A stretch of DNA of 64,000 nt from the NCBI RefSeq assembly GCF_900103825.1, contig NZ_FNIF01000004.1, positions 186,001-250,000 of the forward strand, in the 5' to 3' direction. The position numbers were made by a program, and so were the translations under genes. This stretch comes from Paenibacillus sp. yr247. GTDB taxonomy: Bacteria; Bacillota; Bacilli; Paenibacillales; NBRC-103111. Shown here piece after piece: positions 15,392 to 24,179 of the stretch. Each line of letters begins with the position of its first letter. The first letter of the stretch is position 1. The notes below the pieces were generated by a model. That model saw only the letters and a program-made list of their open reading frames with translations. It did not search any database and was not told where the DNA came from.

Positions 15392-16758
15392 GAACAAGAA
15401 GACAATGTTTTTTGTTTTGGATTGGTTCGCAGCCAATTCAACATATCATCTAGCGTACGCACGGGCACGATTTTCAGTCCGGGCGCTCCTTTTCTCGCTT
15501 CAGACTCATTTGAAGCCGGAACAAAGAACACATCGGCATCCGTTCTGCTGATACTATAGGCTTTCTGCTCTAAGCCCCCAACAGGACCTATTGAACCATC
15601 TGGCTCCATAGTTCCCGTACCTGCCACATGATTGCCGTAAGTTACACCGCATGGTGTAAGCTGATCAATCAGGGTTAGAGCTAGCATCGCCCCATGGGAG
15701 GGTCCGCCCTCGTGTAATAAATAGTTATGATACCTTACTGTATCTGGAATATCATACTGCATTTCATTGGCAACTTGAATGCCGAAAGCTGCACGGTTAG
15801 GATCGTCCGGATTTACACGCGTCCCTACTGAGAGGGTAACTCGCTGTCCGCCGCGCAGCACCGAAACCGAAACCTGATCACCGGGTTTAGTTAATTTCAT
15901 GCGATCTGTGAGCTCTTGAACCGTTGTAACGGGATACCCGTTTACTTGCTCGATCACATCGCCAAGCTGCAAGATACTAGCGGCAGGACTATCTTTTACA
16001 ATAGCCGTGATGCGAACGCCATGTGAGGTGATTCCTTTTCCTTTGCCAATCTTCTGAAAAGCGATTGCACTTCCTGCGGCGTTTGCATCAGCCTTCATAG
16101 TCCTTACTTCTTGATTGTATTCGCCCAAAGACATGCCCAGATTCTCAACTTCAAATGTATAATTAGCAAAAAACTTCGCATATAGCCAATCGATTGGAAA
16201 AGCGGGTCGCTCAAAAACAAGCACACCAGAGATTTCTCCGTGCACATTCCCCCCATTTGCCTGCGCATAACGGTTCATATTTAGGGTCAATCCCGGATAA
16301 GTAACCAAATAATTCGTCGGCCAAAACAAAATTAATAACAGACACAAAGTTGAAATAAACGAGGTTATACTCTTCACAGGCAGCTTTCGACGCATCCGCT
16401 CATGGAAAAATAGATCAACAAAGACAAGTAACCAGGTTATCACAAAAGCACTTGCCGAATATTCAACCTTCTTCGGAATCGTGAGCAGTATGATTAAACT
16501 TACCAATCCTGCTGCGAATACAGCTCCACTTCTGACTCGCGCCCAAGCTTCTTTTTTTGACAACATATGCAGTATTGACGCCGACATCCAAATGAATGGA
16601 ATCAAAGCAAGGGCATAAATCAATAGATCAATGACATCAATCCAGTAAATCCTTGCCCCAATTCGTAAAGGATCCGGCAGCCAAATTAACTCACCTGTTA
16701 CACCTAATAAAATGGCCAAGACCATACCCAAATAGTAAAGACTTTGCCAGAATCTCAT
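15388..16758 (-). CDS. Membrane-anchored PDZ-Lon serine protease
   Basis: A 456-residue protein. Residues 1-165 contain about five membrane helices. A PDZ domain (about 250-325; VKDSPAASILQLGDVIEQVNG) is followed by a Lon-type catalytic domain with Ser in GGPSHGAML and Lys in GGLEQKAYS, 45 residues apart as in B. subtilis YlbL (DdcP). The family has one anchor usually; the multi-helix front is unusual. The ATG at 16758 is chosen because an upstream in-frame start would run through the terminator at 16791-16833; AAAGGA lies 11 nt upstream. Role: probable envelope or membrane-associated proteolysis. Confidence 0.82.
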   Translation of the reverse strand: MRFWQSLYYLGMVLAILLGVTGELIWLPDPLRIGARIYWIDVIDLLIYALALIPFIWMSASILHMLSKKEAWARVRSGAVFAAGLVSLIILLTIPKKVEYSASAFVITWLLVFVDLFFHERMRRKLPVKSITSFISTLCLLLILFWPTNYLVTYPGLTLNMNRYAQANGGNVHGEISGVLVFERPAFPIDWLYAKFFANYTFEVENLGMSLGEYNQEVRTMKADANAAGSAIAFQKIGKGKGITSHGVRITAIVKDSPAASILQLGDVIEQVNGYPVTTVQELTDRMKLTKPGDQVSVSVLRGGQRVTLSVGTRVNPDDPNRAAFGIQVANEMQYDIPDTVRYHNYLLHEGGPSHGAMLALTLIDQLTPCGVTYGNHVAGTGTMEPDGSIGPVGGLEQKAYSISRTDADVFFVPASNESEARKGAPGLKIVPVRTLDDMLNWLRTNPKQKTLSSCS

Positions 16759-16790
16759 TCTGAAACACGTCCTTTTATCATAACTTGTTA

Positions 16791-16833
16791 AAAAAGTAGC
16801 AGACACTCCATGATTAGAGCATCCGCTACTTTT
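16791..16833. terminator. Terminator between decayed SRPBCC gene and protease
   Basis: Arms AAAAAGTAGC and GCTACTTTT form a long hairpin, 17 bp past the end of the SRPBCC pseudogene. Confidence 0.75.
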
Positions 16834-16849
16834 GGGGTTGGATGAGTGA

Positions 16850-17127
16850 TTAATCAGCTTCTGCGATCTTATTAATCTCAATGAGAAGTGGCTCCCAGCC
16901 GACCTCTTTTATCGCATCCTGATAGCGTTATTCGCTATTCGGGACAGTGGCATAATCTCCCTGTGTAACCACTAGAAGCTTGCTCTCCTCTTGAGCTGAC
17001 AACTGGTAAGTGACGGTCGTGTGATTTTCCGGAATATCTTCATATTCACTGTTAGGATCAAAGGTAGTATAAGCTAGAAAGGTGCCTGGCGCAATGCTAA
17101 CGAACAATTAATGACTCAGCCATTCAT
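16850..17127 (-). pseudogene. SRPBCC/AHSA1-type protein, decayed
   Basis: The frame read towards 16850 encodes a typical SRPBCC (activator-of-Hsp90-like) C-terminal half: FDPNSEYEDIPENHTTVTY, LLVVTQGDYATVPNSE, then an in-frame TAA at 16930-16928 and RYQDAIKEVGWEPLL. The stop replaces what is normally Gln before RY, so a single C-to-T change would explain it. At the 5' end an intact GGAGG site and ATG (17127) overlap the hisA stop codon but lead to TGA after three codons, and about half of the domain is missing. Nonfunctional unless truncated forms are used. Confidence 0.75.
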
Positions 17128-17135
17128 ACTGCCTC

Positions 17136-17909
17136 CTATTTATTAGTCATAGTCAACTCTTTCATGTATTTCACAACTTGATCGTAAGAGAGATTGCCAC
17201 CAAAAATGTCCAATGCACTCCCAATAGTAATATCTAGATTTCCACCAGACAATTCTCTAAACAGCTCTATATCTGCAAATGATCTTGCCCCGCCTGCGTA
17301 GGTAGTTGGAATTGTAACCCATTCTGCTAACGTACTGACCAGACTTTGCTGAATACCGCTTTGTTTGCCTTCTACATCGACAGCGTGTATAAGAAACTCA
17401 TCACAATATTGTTCAAGAAAACGAATATTTTCTTCATTCAGTTCGAAATTGCTTAATTGCTTCCATTGATTTGTAGCAACAAACCATTTGCCATCCTTCT
17501 CTTTACAGCTGAGATCTATGACTAATTCGTTTTTTCCTACCTCAGATACGATTTTATTTAGATTTCCCAGGTTTAGTTGGCCGTCGCGGAAAATATAGGA
17601 GGTCACGACAACATGCGATGCGCCGCGATCCAGATAGTAGCTTGCATTCTCAGCTTGAATACCTCCGCCTATTTGTAAACCACCAGGATATTCTTGAAGT
17701 GCGCTTACGGCTTCAGCTTTGTTTCCGTCACCCAGCATGATGACATGTCCACCCAGTAAATGATCCCGCTTAAACATCGCGGCATAATACGTTGAATCAT
17801 AAGAGGAAACAAAATTCTCAATGATATCCTTACCCTCCGTGCCTAATGTTTCACCTACAATTTGTTTGACTTTACCGTTATGGAGATCGATGCAAGGTCG
17901 AAATTTCAT
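17136..17909 (-). CDS. hisA: HisA, eukaryotic (HIS6) type isomerase
   Basis: A 257-residue TIM-barrel protein: phosphoribosylformimino-5-aminoimidazole carboxamide ribotide isomerase, the fourth step type of histidine synthesis. It matches yeast His6 rather than bacterial HisA: RPCIDLHNGKVKQIVG at the start, then HVIMLGDGN, LQIGGGI, ELVIDLSCKEKDGKWFVA, FLIHAVDVEGKQSGI and ITIGSALDIFGGNL. Start after GGGGGT. No other his genes are nearby; it was followed by the SRPBCC gene. A TATAAT box lies at 17963-17958. Confidence 0.9.
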   Translation of the reverse strand: MKFRPCIDLHNGKVKQIVGETLGTEGKDIIENFVSSYDSTYYAAMFKRDHLLGGHVIMLGDGNKAEAVSALQEYPGGLQIGGGIQAENASYYLDRGASHVVVTSYIFRDGQLNLGNLNKIVSEVGKNELVIDLSCKEKDGKWFVATNQWKQLSNFELNEENIRFLEQYCDEFLIHAVDVEGKQSGIQQSLVSTLAEWVTIPTTYAGGARSFADIELFRELSGGNLDITIGSALDIFGGNLSYDQVVKYMKELTMTNK

Positions 17910-17957
17910 GAAAATACCCCCACTACCTTTAAATGTTCCTAGATCAATTTTCCATTA

Positions 17958-17975
17958 ATTATAACACACTCTTCA
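17958..17975 (-). promoter_or_regulatory. Probable sigma-A promoter of hisA
   Basis: TGTTATAAT on the minus strand is an extended -10 element (TGn-TATAAT), about 50 bp before the hisA ATG. The same TGTTATAAT block occurs again near 19084-19095. Confidence 0.45.
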
Positions 17976-18003
17976 ATTGGACCTACATTTCTAAATAAAA
18001 GAA

Positions 18004-18025
18004 AACCCCATCGATAGATGAGGTT
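18004..18025 (-). terminator. Terminator of 18050-18520
   Basis: Stem AACCCCATC/GATGAGGTT with a 4-nt loop, followed on the minus strand by TTCTTTTATTT. Confidence 0.75.
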
Positions 18026-18049
18026 AATTTGTTTATGCCGTATATAGGA

Positions 18050-18520
18050 TTACTTCTTAGCAAATCCTTCTTCTTCCATGTATTCCTGAACCTCTTCATA
18101 GGTTTCAAAGGCACAATCCAGATTGCTCCCTGCATAGACATACCATAAATCTTCAACGAATGTTACGACGAGGAGATGGCCTTCTTCATCCATCCAACGC
18201 TCTTCCGTATCCGAATCAGTCTTTGGAACCTTTTTGGATGATTTACCCGTTAAAGAAAGAATCGACTTCTCGATAATTTCTCGCAGCTCTTCCGCACCAA
18301 AATCACGAATATTGATTAATCCTTTGTCGTCCGTAGCGTACCCTTTGACATATTCGGCATATACATAGCCATTTCCGTTTGGGTGCAGGTGATAAACAAC
18401 CGTCTTCTTATCATAAGCACTGTCTTCATAATGAAAATTGATCCGGCCAAGTGAAACATTCTTACGTTGTAACTCCGGAAATGATTCCACGATTGCTAAC
18501 TTTTCTTCTAAACTAAGCAT
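18050..18520 (-). CDS. Acidic protein of unknown function
   Basis: A 156-residue soluble acidic protein. The first half is beta-rich (GRINFHYEDS, VVYHLHPNGNGYVYAEYV), followed by a Ser/Lys linker and a C-terminal half with EDLWYVYAGSN and a helix EVQEYMEEEGF. GGAGG lies 6 nt before ATG. It is 15 bp downstream of the gene at 18536-18844, so the two form a unit. Not recognised. Confidence 0.75.
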   Translation of the reverse strand: MLSLEEKLAIVESFPELQRKNVSLGRINFHYEDSAYDKKTVVYHLHPNGNGYVYAEYVKGYATDDKGLINIRDFGAEELREIIEKSILSLTGKSSKKVPKTDSDTEERWMDEEGHLLVVTFVEDLWYVYAGSNLDCAFETYEEVQEYMEEEGFAKK

Positions 18521-18535
18521 ACAAGCCTCCGTAAT

Positions 18536-18844
18536 TTACTCGATAACCTGGATTTTAAACACGTTTTCCAATTTTCCGTCCGTTCTTTTTTTCAAAGGCA
18601 CTTTAATATCTCTGCCGAGTTCTTTGAAAAAAGTCTCTACATCACATTGCACATTGGAAAGGATAACTTTGAATGAACCGTCTTCGACAATGTTCTGATT
18701 TGCATCTACAGGAACCTTAATATCAACCGCATATTTCTTCGTTAATGTGTTGATGTATCGGCTGAAAATTTCAATTAATTCCTCATTATTAAAATTTTCA
18801 ATAACCAGTTTGCCTTTGTTCGTAAAATTTAAATGAACGTTCAC
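18536..18844 (-). CDS. Small unknown protein, partner of 18050-18520
   Basis: A 102-residue alpha/beta protein (VNVHLNFTNKGKLVIENF, then FKVILSNVQCDVETFF). A GTG at 18844 lies 9 nt after AAAAGGGG and is the likeliest start; the upstream ATG at 18865 has no site. First gene of a two-gene unit. Not recognised. Confidence 0.65.
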   Translation of the reverse strand: MNVHLNFTNKGKLVIENFNNEELIEIFSRYINTLTKKYAVDIKVPVDANQNIVEDGSFKVILSNVQCDVETFFKELGRDIKVPLKKRTDGKLENVFKIQVIE

Positions 18845-19040
18845 TTTTAAATGCCCCTTTTCCATTAAACCGTTTATTTTCTTGTGGGTATAGAACTTGG
18901 TTGATAATCATATGGTTCTTTTTCGTTGAAAAGGATCCAATCCACGAGTCGGCTTTACATCGTACAAATAATGCTTCTCTTCTATTTTACTTGTTTTCAT
19001 GCGTATGAAGCAATACAAAAGCCGAATTGATTTTGAAAAT

Positions 19041-19072
19041 AAAAAAAAGCAGGTCATTTCCTGCCACTTTTT
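19041..19072. terminator. Hairpin with A/T runs
   Basis: AAAAAAAAGCAGG and CCTGCCACTTTTT arms; a plausible bidirectional terminator between divergent genes. Other than this and promoter-like AT-rich DNA, 18866-19154 holds nothing recognised. Confidence 0.55.
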
Positions 19073-19154
19073 GAATTATATTGTATAATTATAACACACT
19101 TTCAATTATTCTAAGCCTTAATGATAAAATTATACGTAAAGGATGGTAGTCCAC

Positions 19155-19454
19155 ATGGCCTTTGGCGTAAAAAGAGAAGAACTTCAAGCATGGAAGGCTG
19201 CCGTGAGTCAAGGTGAGATTGCCTTTTTAACCCATTTCTGGCTAGATGATCGTTTTCCTGACATTCGTACCGTCACAAAGGTGGGCTGTTCTGATATTGA
19301 TCGGTTATTCAATTGGTGTTTATCTCATGGGCTCAACCCACAATATATACACTATAGCCCATCCTATCCGCACTTCGACCTTTTCGGCCCCCTTCAAAAG
19401 AAAATATTACAGTTTGAAAAGCAATGGGATCAAATCGAGAAATATAAGCTTTAA
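19155..19454 (+). CDS. YneQ-like protein
   Basis: A 99-residue protein beginning AFGVKREELQAWK, with the well-kept segments GEIAFLTHFWLDDRFPDIRTVTKVGC and YPHFDLFGP. It matches B. subtilis YneQ from memory of the sequence; function unknown. ATG at 19155 is preferred over 19143 because AAAGGA then has a workable spacing and the family begins MAFG. Confidence 0.75.
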   Translation: MAFGVKREELQAWKAAVSQGEIAFLTHFWLDDRFPDIRTVTKVGCSDIDRLFNWCLSHGLNPQYIHYSPSYPHFDLFGPLQKKILQFEKQWDQIEKYKL

Positions 19455-19559
19455 ACCGAATATATCTAAAATCCCTAGCTTCGTATAAATGAATTAACCG
19501 TAAGCTATACTATTTACATCTTAAATTAATAGTAAAATTCCAACAATAAGGAACTTATC

Positions 19560-20228
19560 ATGATTCCAAAACTAAAAATTACTTTCGTTCTCATTCTTAG
19601 TATCCTAGCGTTACTTTGTTTCAGTGTTATTGCCTCCATTATTCAAGGTAAGTGGATCGCACAATTCGATCAAGCCTTGATTTCCGTCATTCAAGGTTTG
19701 GAATCACCTGAACTCACTGTTTTCATGAAAGTATTTACCTTCATTGGTTCAGGCACGATGGTGGTCATCCTCAGTCTCTCTTTCATTCTTTTTATTTATT
19801 TTGTTTTACATCATCGTTTGGAGCTCATTTTCTTTATTGTTGTCATAGCGGGTACTGGCTTATTCAATTATCTCCTCAAGTTATATTTTGCTCGTCAAAG
19901 ACCCGACCTGCATAGACTTATACAAGAGACTAGCTACAGCTTCCCAAGCGGTCATTCCATGGAAGCCTTTGCCCTATACACGTCCCTTGCATTTCTGCTT
20001 TGGCGGCATCTCTCCACGCGAACCGGAAGAAGTATCATCATCATGCTATGCATCGGTATGATCCTTCTTATAGGCATAAGTCGGATTTATCTTGGGGTAC
20101 ATTATCCGAGTGATGTGATTGGCGGCTACTTGGCAAGCGGTATCTGGTTCACTTTAGCGGTATGGCTATTTCAGTGGTACAAAGAATACCTTGATTACAA
20201 TAAAAAAGCAAAACGAATAACCTCCTAA
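19560..20228 (+). CDS. PAP2-family membrane phosphatase
   Basis: A 222-residue protein with six membrane helices and an intact PAP2 active site: KLYFARQRP (about residue 107), FPSGHSMEAF (about 129) and SRIYLGVHYPSDVIGG (about 172). Such enzymes dephosphorylate undecaprenyl pyrophosphate or phosphatidylglycerophosphate (PgpB/YodM type) at the outer face of the membrane. It ends at a terminator and is a single unit. It contrasts with the dead PAP2 domain at 1325-2677. Confidence 0.9.
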   Translation: MIPKLKITFVLILSILALLCFSVIASIIQGKWIAQFDQALISVIQGLESPELTVFMKVFTFIGSGTMVVILSLSFILFIYFVLHHRLELIFFIVVIAGTGLFNYLLKLYFARQRPDLHRLIQETSYSFPSGHSMEAFALYTSLAFLLWRHLSTRTGRSIIIMLCIGMILLIGISRIYLGVHYPSDVIGGYLASGIWFTLAVWLFQWYKEYLDYNKKAKRITS

Positions 20229-20256
20229 ATGTTCATATGAACTTCGGAGGTTTTTT
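20219..20256. terminator. Terminator of the PAP2 gene
   Basis: Stem AACCTCC/GGAGGTT enclosing GTTCATATGAAC, then TTTTTT. Confidence 0.88.
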
Positions 20257-20257
20257 C

Positions 20258-20449
20258 CTATGAGTCCTTGGTTTTTTTTCTTAAACGAGTCTCATAACGA
20301 CTAATAGTAATAATAGAATACTCGCCAAATGTCAAGATTCGTTCACGGGCAGGCGCCGGGAATTCAGAATTATTGACATCTATTAAATCATCAAGTTCAT
20401 TGTACCAGGGCAATAGATTCATTTTGATAATTAACACTTGGTTTTTCAC
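20258..20449 (-). CDS. Possible 63-residue protein
   Basis: GTG at 20449 lies 9 nt after AAAGGTGG, and a TATAAT box about 20 bp further upstream gives a credible promoter. The protein has a hydrophobic start, then polar sequence with FPAPARERILTFGEYSII and a basic tail. Not recognised. Confidence 0.45.
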   Translation of the reverse strand: MKNQVLIIKMNLLPWYNELDDLIDVNNSEFPAPARERILTFGEYSIITISRYETRLRKKTKDS

Positions 20450-20634
20450 TGTCGAATTCCACCTTTTCAACGCTATATTATAGTTTATTCGCGTCACGTT
20501 GCTAGTGTCCTAGATGAATAGCCGATAAAGGTTGTGTTAATCCCCAATTCTTCTAATTTCTATGTAAATGTCCCATAAACAAAGGACTAGAATCATTGAC
20601 ATTAGACCCGTTTAATAGGAACTTGACATTACAA

Positions 20635-21069
20635 CTACCTCCAACCTACACTTTCAAACCAAAGTCCTTGCTGTTTTTTCTCTAATGCAACCCTTATGTA
20701 GCTAACCATATTATCCGGGAGCTCCATCAAGTGAAACCACTTCAATTCTGCGCATTTCTCTGGCTCTTTATTAATAATTTCGCCATTCCAGCTATATGCG
20801 ATCAGAAAAAAGTCCACCCATTCCGAAGTCGTATTTTTACGATGCATGATACCGACGATTTCTAACTCAGTAGGCTCGATGTCGACCCCTGCCTCTTCTT
20901 TCGCTTCTCTTATGGCAGCAGAGATAACCTCCTCACTACCATCCATCCTGCCTGCAACAACACTCCAATTGCCGTCTTGAAATCCGGTATTTTGTCTTTT
21001 CAGCAGTAATACCTCTTCGTTTCGATAAAAAAATACGTGCACAGAACCGTATAAAATAGGTGCTTTCAT
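20635..21069 (-). CDS. NUDIX hydrolase
   Basis: A 144-residue MutT-like pyrophosphohydrolase. The Nudix box GRMDGSEEVISAAIREAKEE followed by AGV fits GX5EX7REUXEEXGU exactly (about residues 40-62). GGAGGATC precedes ATG. Single gene. Substrate (nucleoside diphosphate linked to X) unknown. Bases 20450-20634 hold only the promoter of the previous gene. Confidence 0.9.
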   Translation of the reverse strand: MKAPILYGSVHVFFYRNEEVLLLKRQNTGFQDGNWSVVAGRMDGSEEVISAAIREAKEEAGVDIEPTELEIVGIMHRKNTTSEWVDFFLIAYSWNGEIINKEPEKCAELKWFHLMELPDNMVSYIRVALEKKQQGLWFESVGWR

Positions 21070-21203
21070 CCTGATCCTCCATGATCTAGTTCGCCATAAA
21101 CCCTGGTCATCTTCAATTTACCTACTCCATTGTAAAGGGTACGAAATGATTTGAACAACTTTTTTGTTCTTTCTTGAGCTAACACCTTTGTATTTAAGCA
21201 AAA

Positions 21204-21225
21204 GAGGGCGCTGATTAGCACCCTC
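21204..21225 (-). terminator. Terminator of the DUF2334/FG-GAP gene
   Basis: Stem GAGGGTGCT/AGCGCCCTC (minus strand, one G-U pair) followed by TTTTGC, 10 bp past the stop codon. Confidence 0.82.
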
Positions 21226-21234
21226 CCGAGCTTC

Positions 21235-23157
21235 CTATTCATTTACATTCTGACTCTGAAACGATAAAGCAACATCTAAATGAGCATCATCACTTGGATA
21301 TATCGCGATATCATCTTTCCCGTTTCCATCGAAATCTGCTACAGCTAACTGTACGTTTGCTCTTCCCCATGGTCCGAAAACAGAGAGCATCCTGTATTCG
21401 TTCTCCGTTGTTTGCTGATAAACACGGTTCGTTAAATTTTTAGAATCCCAACGTAAAATATCTTCCTTACCATCCCCATTAAAATCACCGAATCGGATGC
21501 TGCCAAGCTCATCGGGAATGTTCAGAGTCACTTTATTTAGCTTCCATTGCAAGGTCACCTTATCAAGCTCAAATTCCACACCTTGCGAGGTATTCTCTTT
21601 AAATAAAAACAGACTCTGCTGATCCTTGTTACGTAAATTTCTGACGATTAAATCCCTTGAGGAATTTGATCTGAACGTGTAGGGTTTGATCGCTTTAGCT
21701 TCACTACCGTGTAAATAGACACCTAGAAGTTGGCTTCGATCCTGCGACTGACCCGCAAGTACACAATCCCCATTCGTCTGACGCAATTCATATAAATCGT
21801 ACCAACGATTTGCCGGAATCGTCCAAATTTGGTCGCGTGCAAAAGCACTCCCACTTGACGTGTAACTCTCAAGCTTGCCAGTAGGCCGAACGACCCAAAG
21901 TCCCTTTTTAGTTCGATCATTCCTACTATTTAGTGTAAAAGCAGAGCCATCTGTATAAGGAACGGATGCCCACACTTGTTGTGCAGGTTGGCTATCATTG
22001 CGTAATGCTTGGTATTGGCCTTGCATAACTGACATATTGGCGGTCTTCTTATCCCAGCTCACAATGTCCATTTGGCTTCTACCTGTTACACTTCCAATTT
22101 GTACAAGCGTAGATTTCGTGCTTCCAATCTTCAATCGTCCCGCTGGTGTAAAGGGTACGTAATCATTTATGGAATAGAACGGATAACCTTTTAAGTGAAT
22201 TTGTGTGACGAGCCTTTGTAAAACACTTTTATTCTCTTCTGCGTATTGGTACGCCGGAATACCGTCCTTCATCACAGGTTCACCTAATTCATCTACGATC
22301 GGCTCCAGATGACTGAACTCCAAAAAAGGATGATAAAAAAAGGAATTAATCCGTTCCGTTTTCCCCATTTGATTCAGAATAAACTTCTCATCTTTACCGT
22401 ATGGAATGTACGAAAGTGTAGTCGGAACGAAAACATTTCCTAATGATGGGTTCCCATAACCCTTGTTCAGGACATTCTCATATTGGGCCGCAGGTGGGTT
22501 GGGATTAAGGGTAACATCCGGCTGATAAAAGAGTCCAAAATAAGAACGAAACACCTTATCCTGTTCCGGAGTTGTATGATAATGCGGCGCTTCCCAGAAA
22601 TGGGGGGTGATTCCTGCCTTGCGAAACCGTTTCAACCCCTCTTTCACCCGATTTTCGGCAAAAGCAACAGTTGCTGTCTCAGGCATATCACTCACATTGA
22701 ATTCATTGCCTACACCTGATGCATGATGTCCATCCTCACGGCGAACATCTCCCGCCTGATGGGTATAACCATGCATGCCAATTGTTCCATTATGCTCGAT
22801 TGCCTCACGAAGAACGGTGTCAAAAGATTGGATATAGCGATTATCCAATTGATCTATCGAGCGATCATAGCGCGTACCGTCGGCCATAATATTTATCCAA
22901 CGCGGAACTACAGCCATACTGTAGTGAACATGCTGTTGATTCAAATAGTCGAGGACAGCTCTCAGCTTACCCAGTCCTTCAAGCGAGCCATAATAGCCAC
23001 CTGGACCGATGTCCTCCAACCGGATCATCATGAATCGCGGATTATTGTCGGCTCCTTCTACGGTCATGATATGATATAAACCAATGAATAACCCACATGA
23101 AACCATGGCCGCTATCATAAATCGCAACCACGTACTTTTTTGTAATAAGATCCTCAT
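21235..23157 (-). CDS. Secreted DUF2334 protein with FG-GAP/VCBS repeats
   Basis: A 640-residue exported protein. A hydrophobic N-terminal segment (about residues 12-33) is a signal anchor. Residues about 40-340 form a DUF2334 deacetylase-like domain (IRLEDIGPGGYYGS, TIGMHGYTHQ, HFWEAPHYHT, SFFYHPFLEF). Residues 350-640 are beta-propeller-like with two calcium-type loops DFNGDGKEDI and DFDGNGKDDI. ATG at 23157 follows GGGGGGAG; an earlier start would overlap it. Proposed role: extracellular polysaccharide modification. Its catalytic part is a paralogue of 2841-3725. Confidence 0.87.
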   Translation of the reverse strand: MRILLQKSTWLRFMIAAMVSCGLFIGLYHIMTVEGADNNPRFMMIRLEDIGPGGYYGSLEGLGKLRAVLDYLNQQHVHYSMAVVPRWINIMADGTRYDRSIDQLDNRYIQSFDTVLREAIEHNGTIGMHGYTHQAGDVRREDGHHASGVGNEFNVSDMPETATVAFAENRVKEGLKRFRKAGITPHFWEAPHYHTTPEQDKVFRSYFGLFYQPDVTLNPNPPAAQYENVLNKGYGNPSLGNVFVPTTLSYIPYGKDEKFILNQMGKTERINSFFYHPFLEFSHLEPIVDELGEPVMKDGIPAYQYAEENKSVLQRLVTQIHLKGYPFYSINDYVPFTPAGRLKIGSTKSTLVQIGSVTGRSQMDIVSWDKKTANMSVMQGQYQALRNDSQPAQQVWASVPYTDGSAFTLNSRNDRTKKGLWVVRPTGKLESYTSSGSAFARDQIWTIPANRWYDLYELRQTNGDCVLAGQSQDRSQLLGVYLHGSEAKAIKPYTFRSNSSRDLIVRNLRNKDQQSLFLFKENTSQGVEFELDKVTLQWKLNKVTLNIPDELGSIRFGDFNGDGKEDILRWDSKNLTNRVYQQTTENEYRMLSVFGPWGRANVQLAVADFDGNGKDDIAIYPSDDAHLDVALSFQSQNVNE

Positions 23158-23228
23158 AAAAGCAAACTCCCCCCAAGGATGCTGGACCATTTTATCTATA
23201 TAAATAACGCATTAGTGCTATAAGTCTA

Positions 23229-23884
23229 TTATTGGACGTGTTTAAACCAAATCCCTGCATATTCAGGTACGACGTGCCAGTTATTTGTCCTTACTTGATT
23301 TGCTAAATCCTCCCCGAAGAAATAAGAGGTTAACTGGCACGCTTCATCCACATCTTTGAACACGTAGTCAGTGCGAATGGAGGTATGCTCAAACCCAAAT
23401 AATCATGTCTTGTCGGCTTTGTAACACCGGTACCCAAAGTCTCGAGAATGATTATCGTACCATCTGATCGAAGTATCCGTCTAATTTCAGACATCATCTG
23501 TTTCAGATTGTTTTCCCAATTCACTACATTCGAGCTAGCTAGGTAACACAAGCTCCAACCTGCCACGACGAGATCCTTGCTAGCATCTTCAATTGGCAGT
23601 TCTTTATGGTCTGCAACAACAGTTCGCCAGTTGGTATAAGGTGTTTGACATAACTTTTGTTCCAAAACATCCAGCATTGCCTTGGAATTATCCAGACGCC
23701 ATAGAGAATTCGCTTCTGCTGCAAGAAAAGTAGAAAGCCTCCCCGTCCCTGCTCCCAAATCCACCACATCCAAATGCTTGTATGGTCTTATCTCATGAAT
23801 CACCTTTGCTAAATCAGGTTGTTTACTAATTAATCGGTCATACGTAAGTGTGTTCTCTTGATAAATCTCAGGATCTCGGGACAT
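23229..23884 (-). pseudogene. SAM-dependent methyltransferase with frameshift
   Basis: Residues 1-160 form a good class I methyltransferase (DVVDLGAGTGRLSTFLA; LRLDNS acidic loop; LVVAGWSLCYLA). Around 23395-23402 the frame breaks: the first frame runs into a stop at 23330, while an adjacent frame continues with EHTSIRTDYVFKDVDEA through NNWHVVPEYAGIWF to a stop at 23229. A one- or two-base indel or sequencing error explains this. AAGGAGGT is 8 nt before ATG 23884. The promoter is of MerR type. Confidence 0.8.
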
Positions 23885-23911
23885 GCTCATTACCTCCTTC
23901 AAGTTTTTCTT

Positions 23912-23942
23912 AGCATAAACCTTAACCTAAGGTTAAGGTCAA
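23912..23942 (-). promoter_or_regulatory. MerR-type promoter with 19-bp spacer
   Basis: On the minus strand TTGACC (23942-23937) and TATGCT (23917-23912) are separated by exactly 19 bp, and the spacer holds the dyad CCTTAACCTTAGGTTAAGG. An overlong spacer filled by a dyad is the hallmark of promoters activated by MerR-family regulators. No merR gene is in the window. Confidence 0.78.
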
Positions 23943-24179
23943 GGGTTTCATGTTAGTTGAACTTGATGAAGAGGAAATAATTGTGAATACGCTTACAAAA
24001 TTTGTAATTTCAATCACTTTCGCTTCGTAAAATCATCTCTTTGTTCCCCTTCCTATCTTATCACTCACTTATCGAATTGGGAATAAAAAAGGATATCATA
24101 GCCCGGTTTGACTCAGTAGGGGTGAAATGCTACAATTCAAGCAAATTTGGTTTGAAACCATGATCGGAGGGGATGACCC

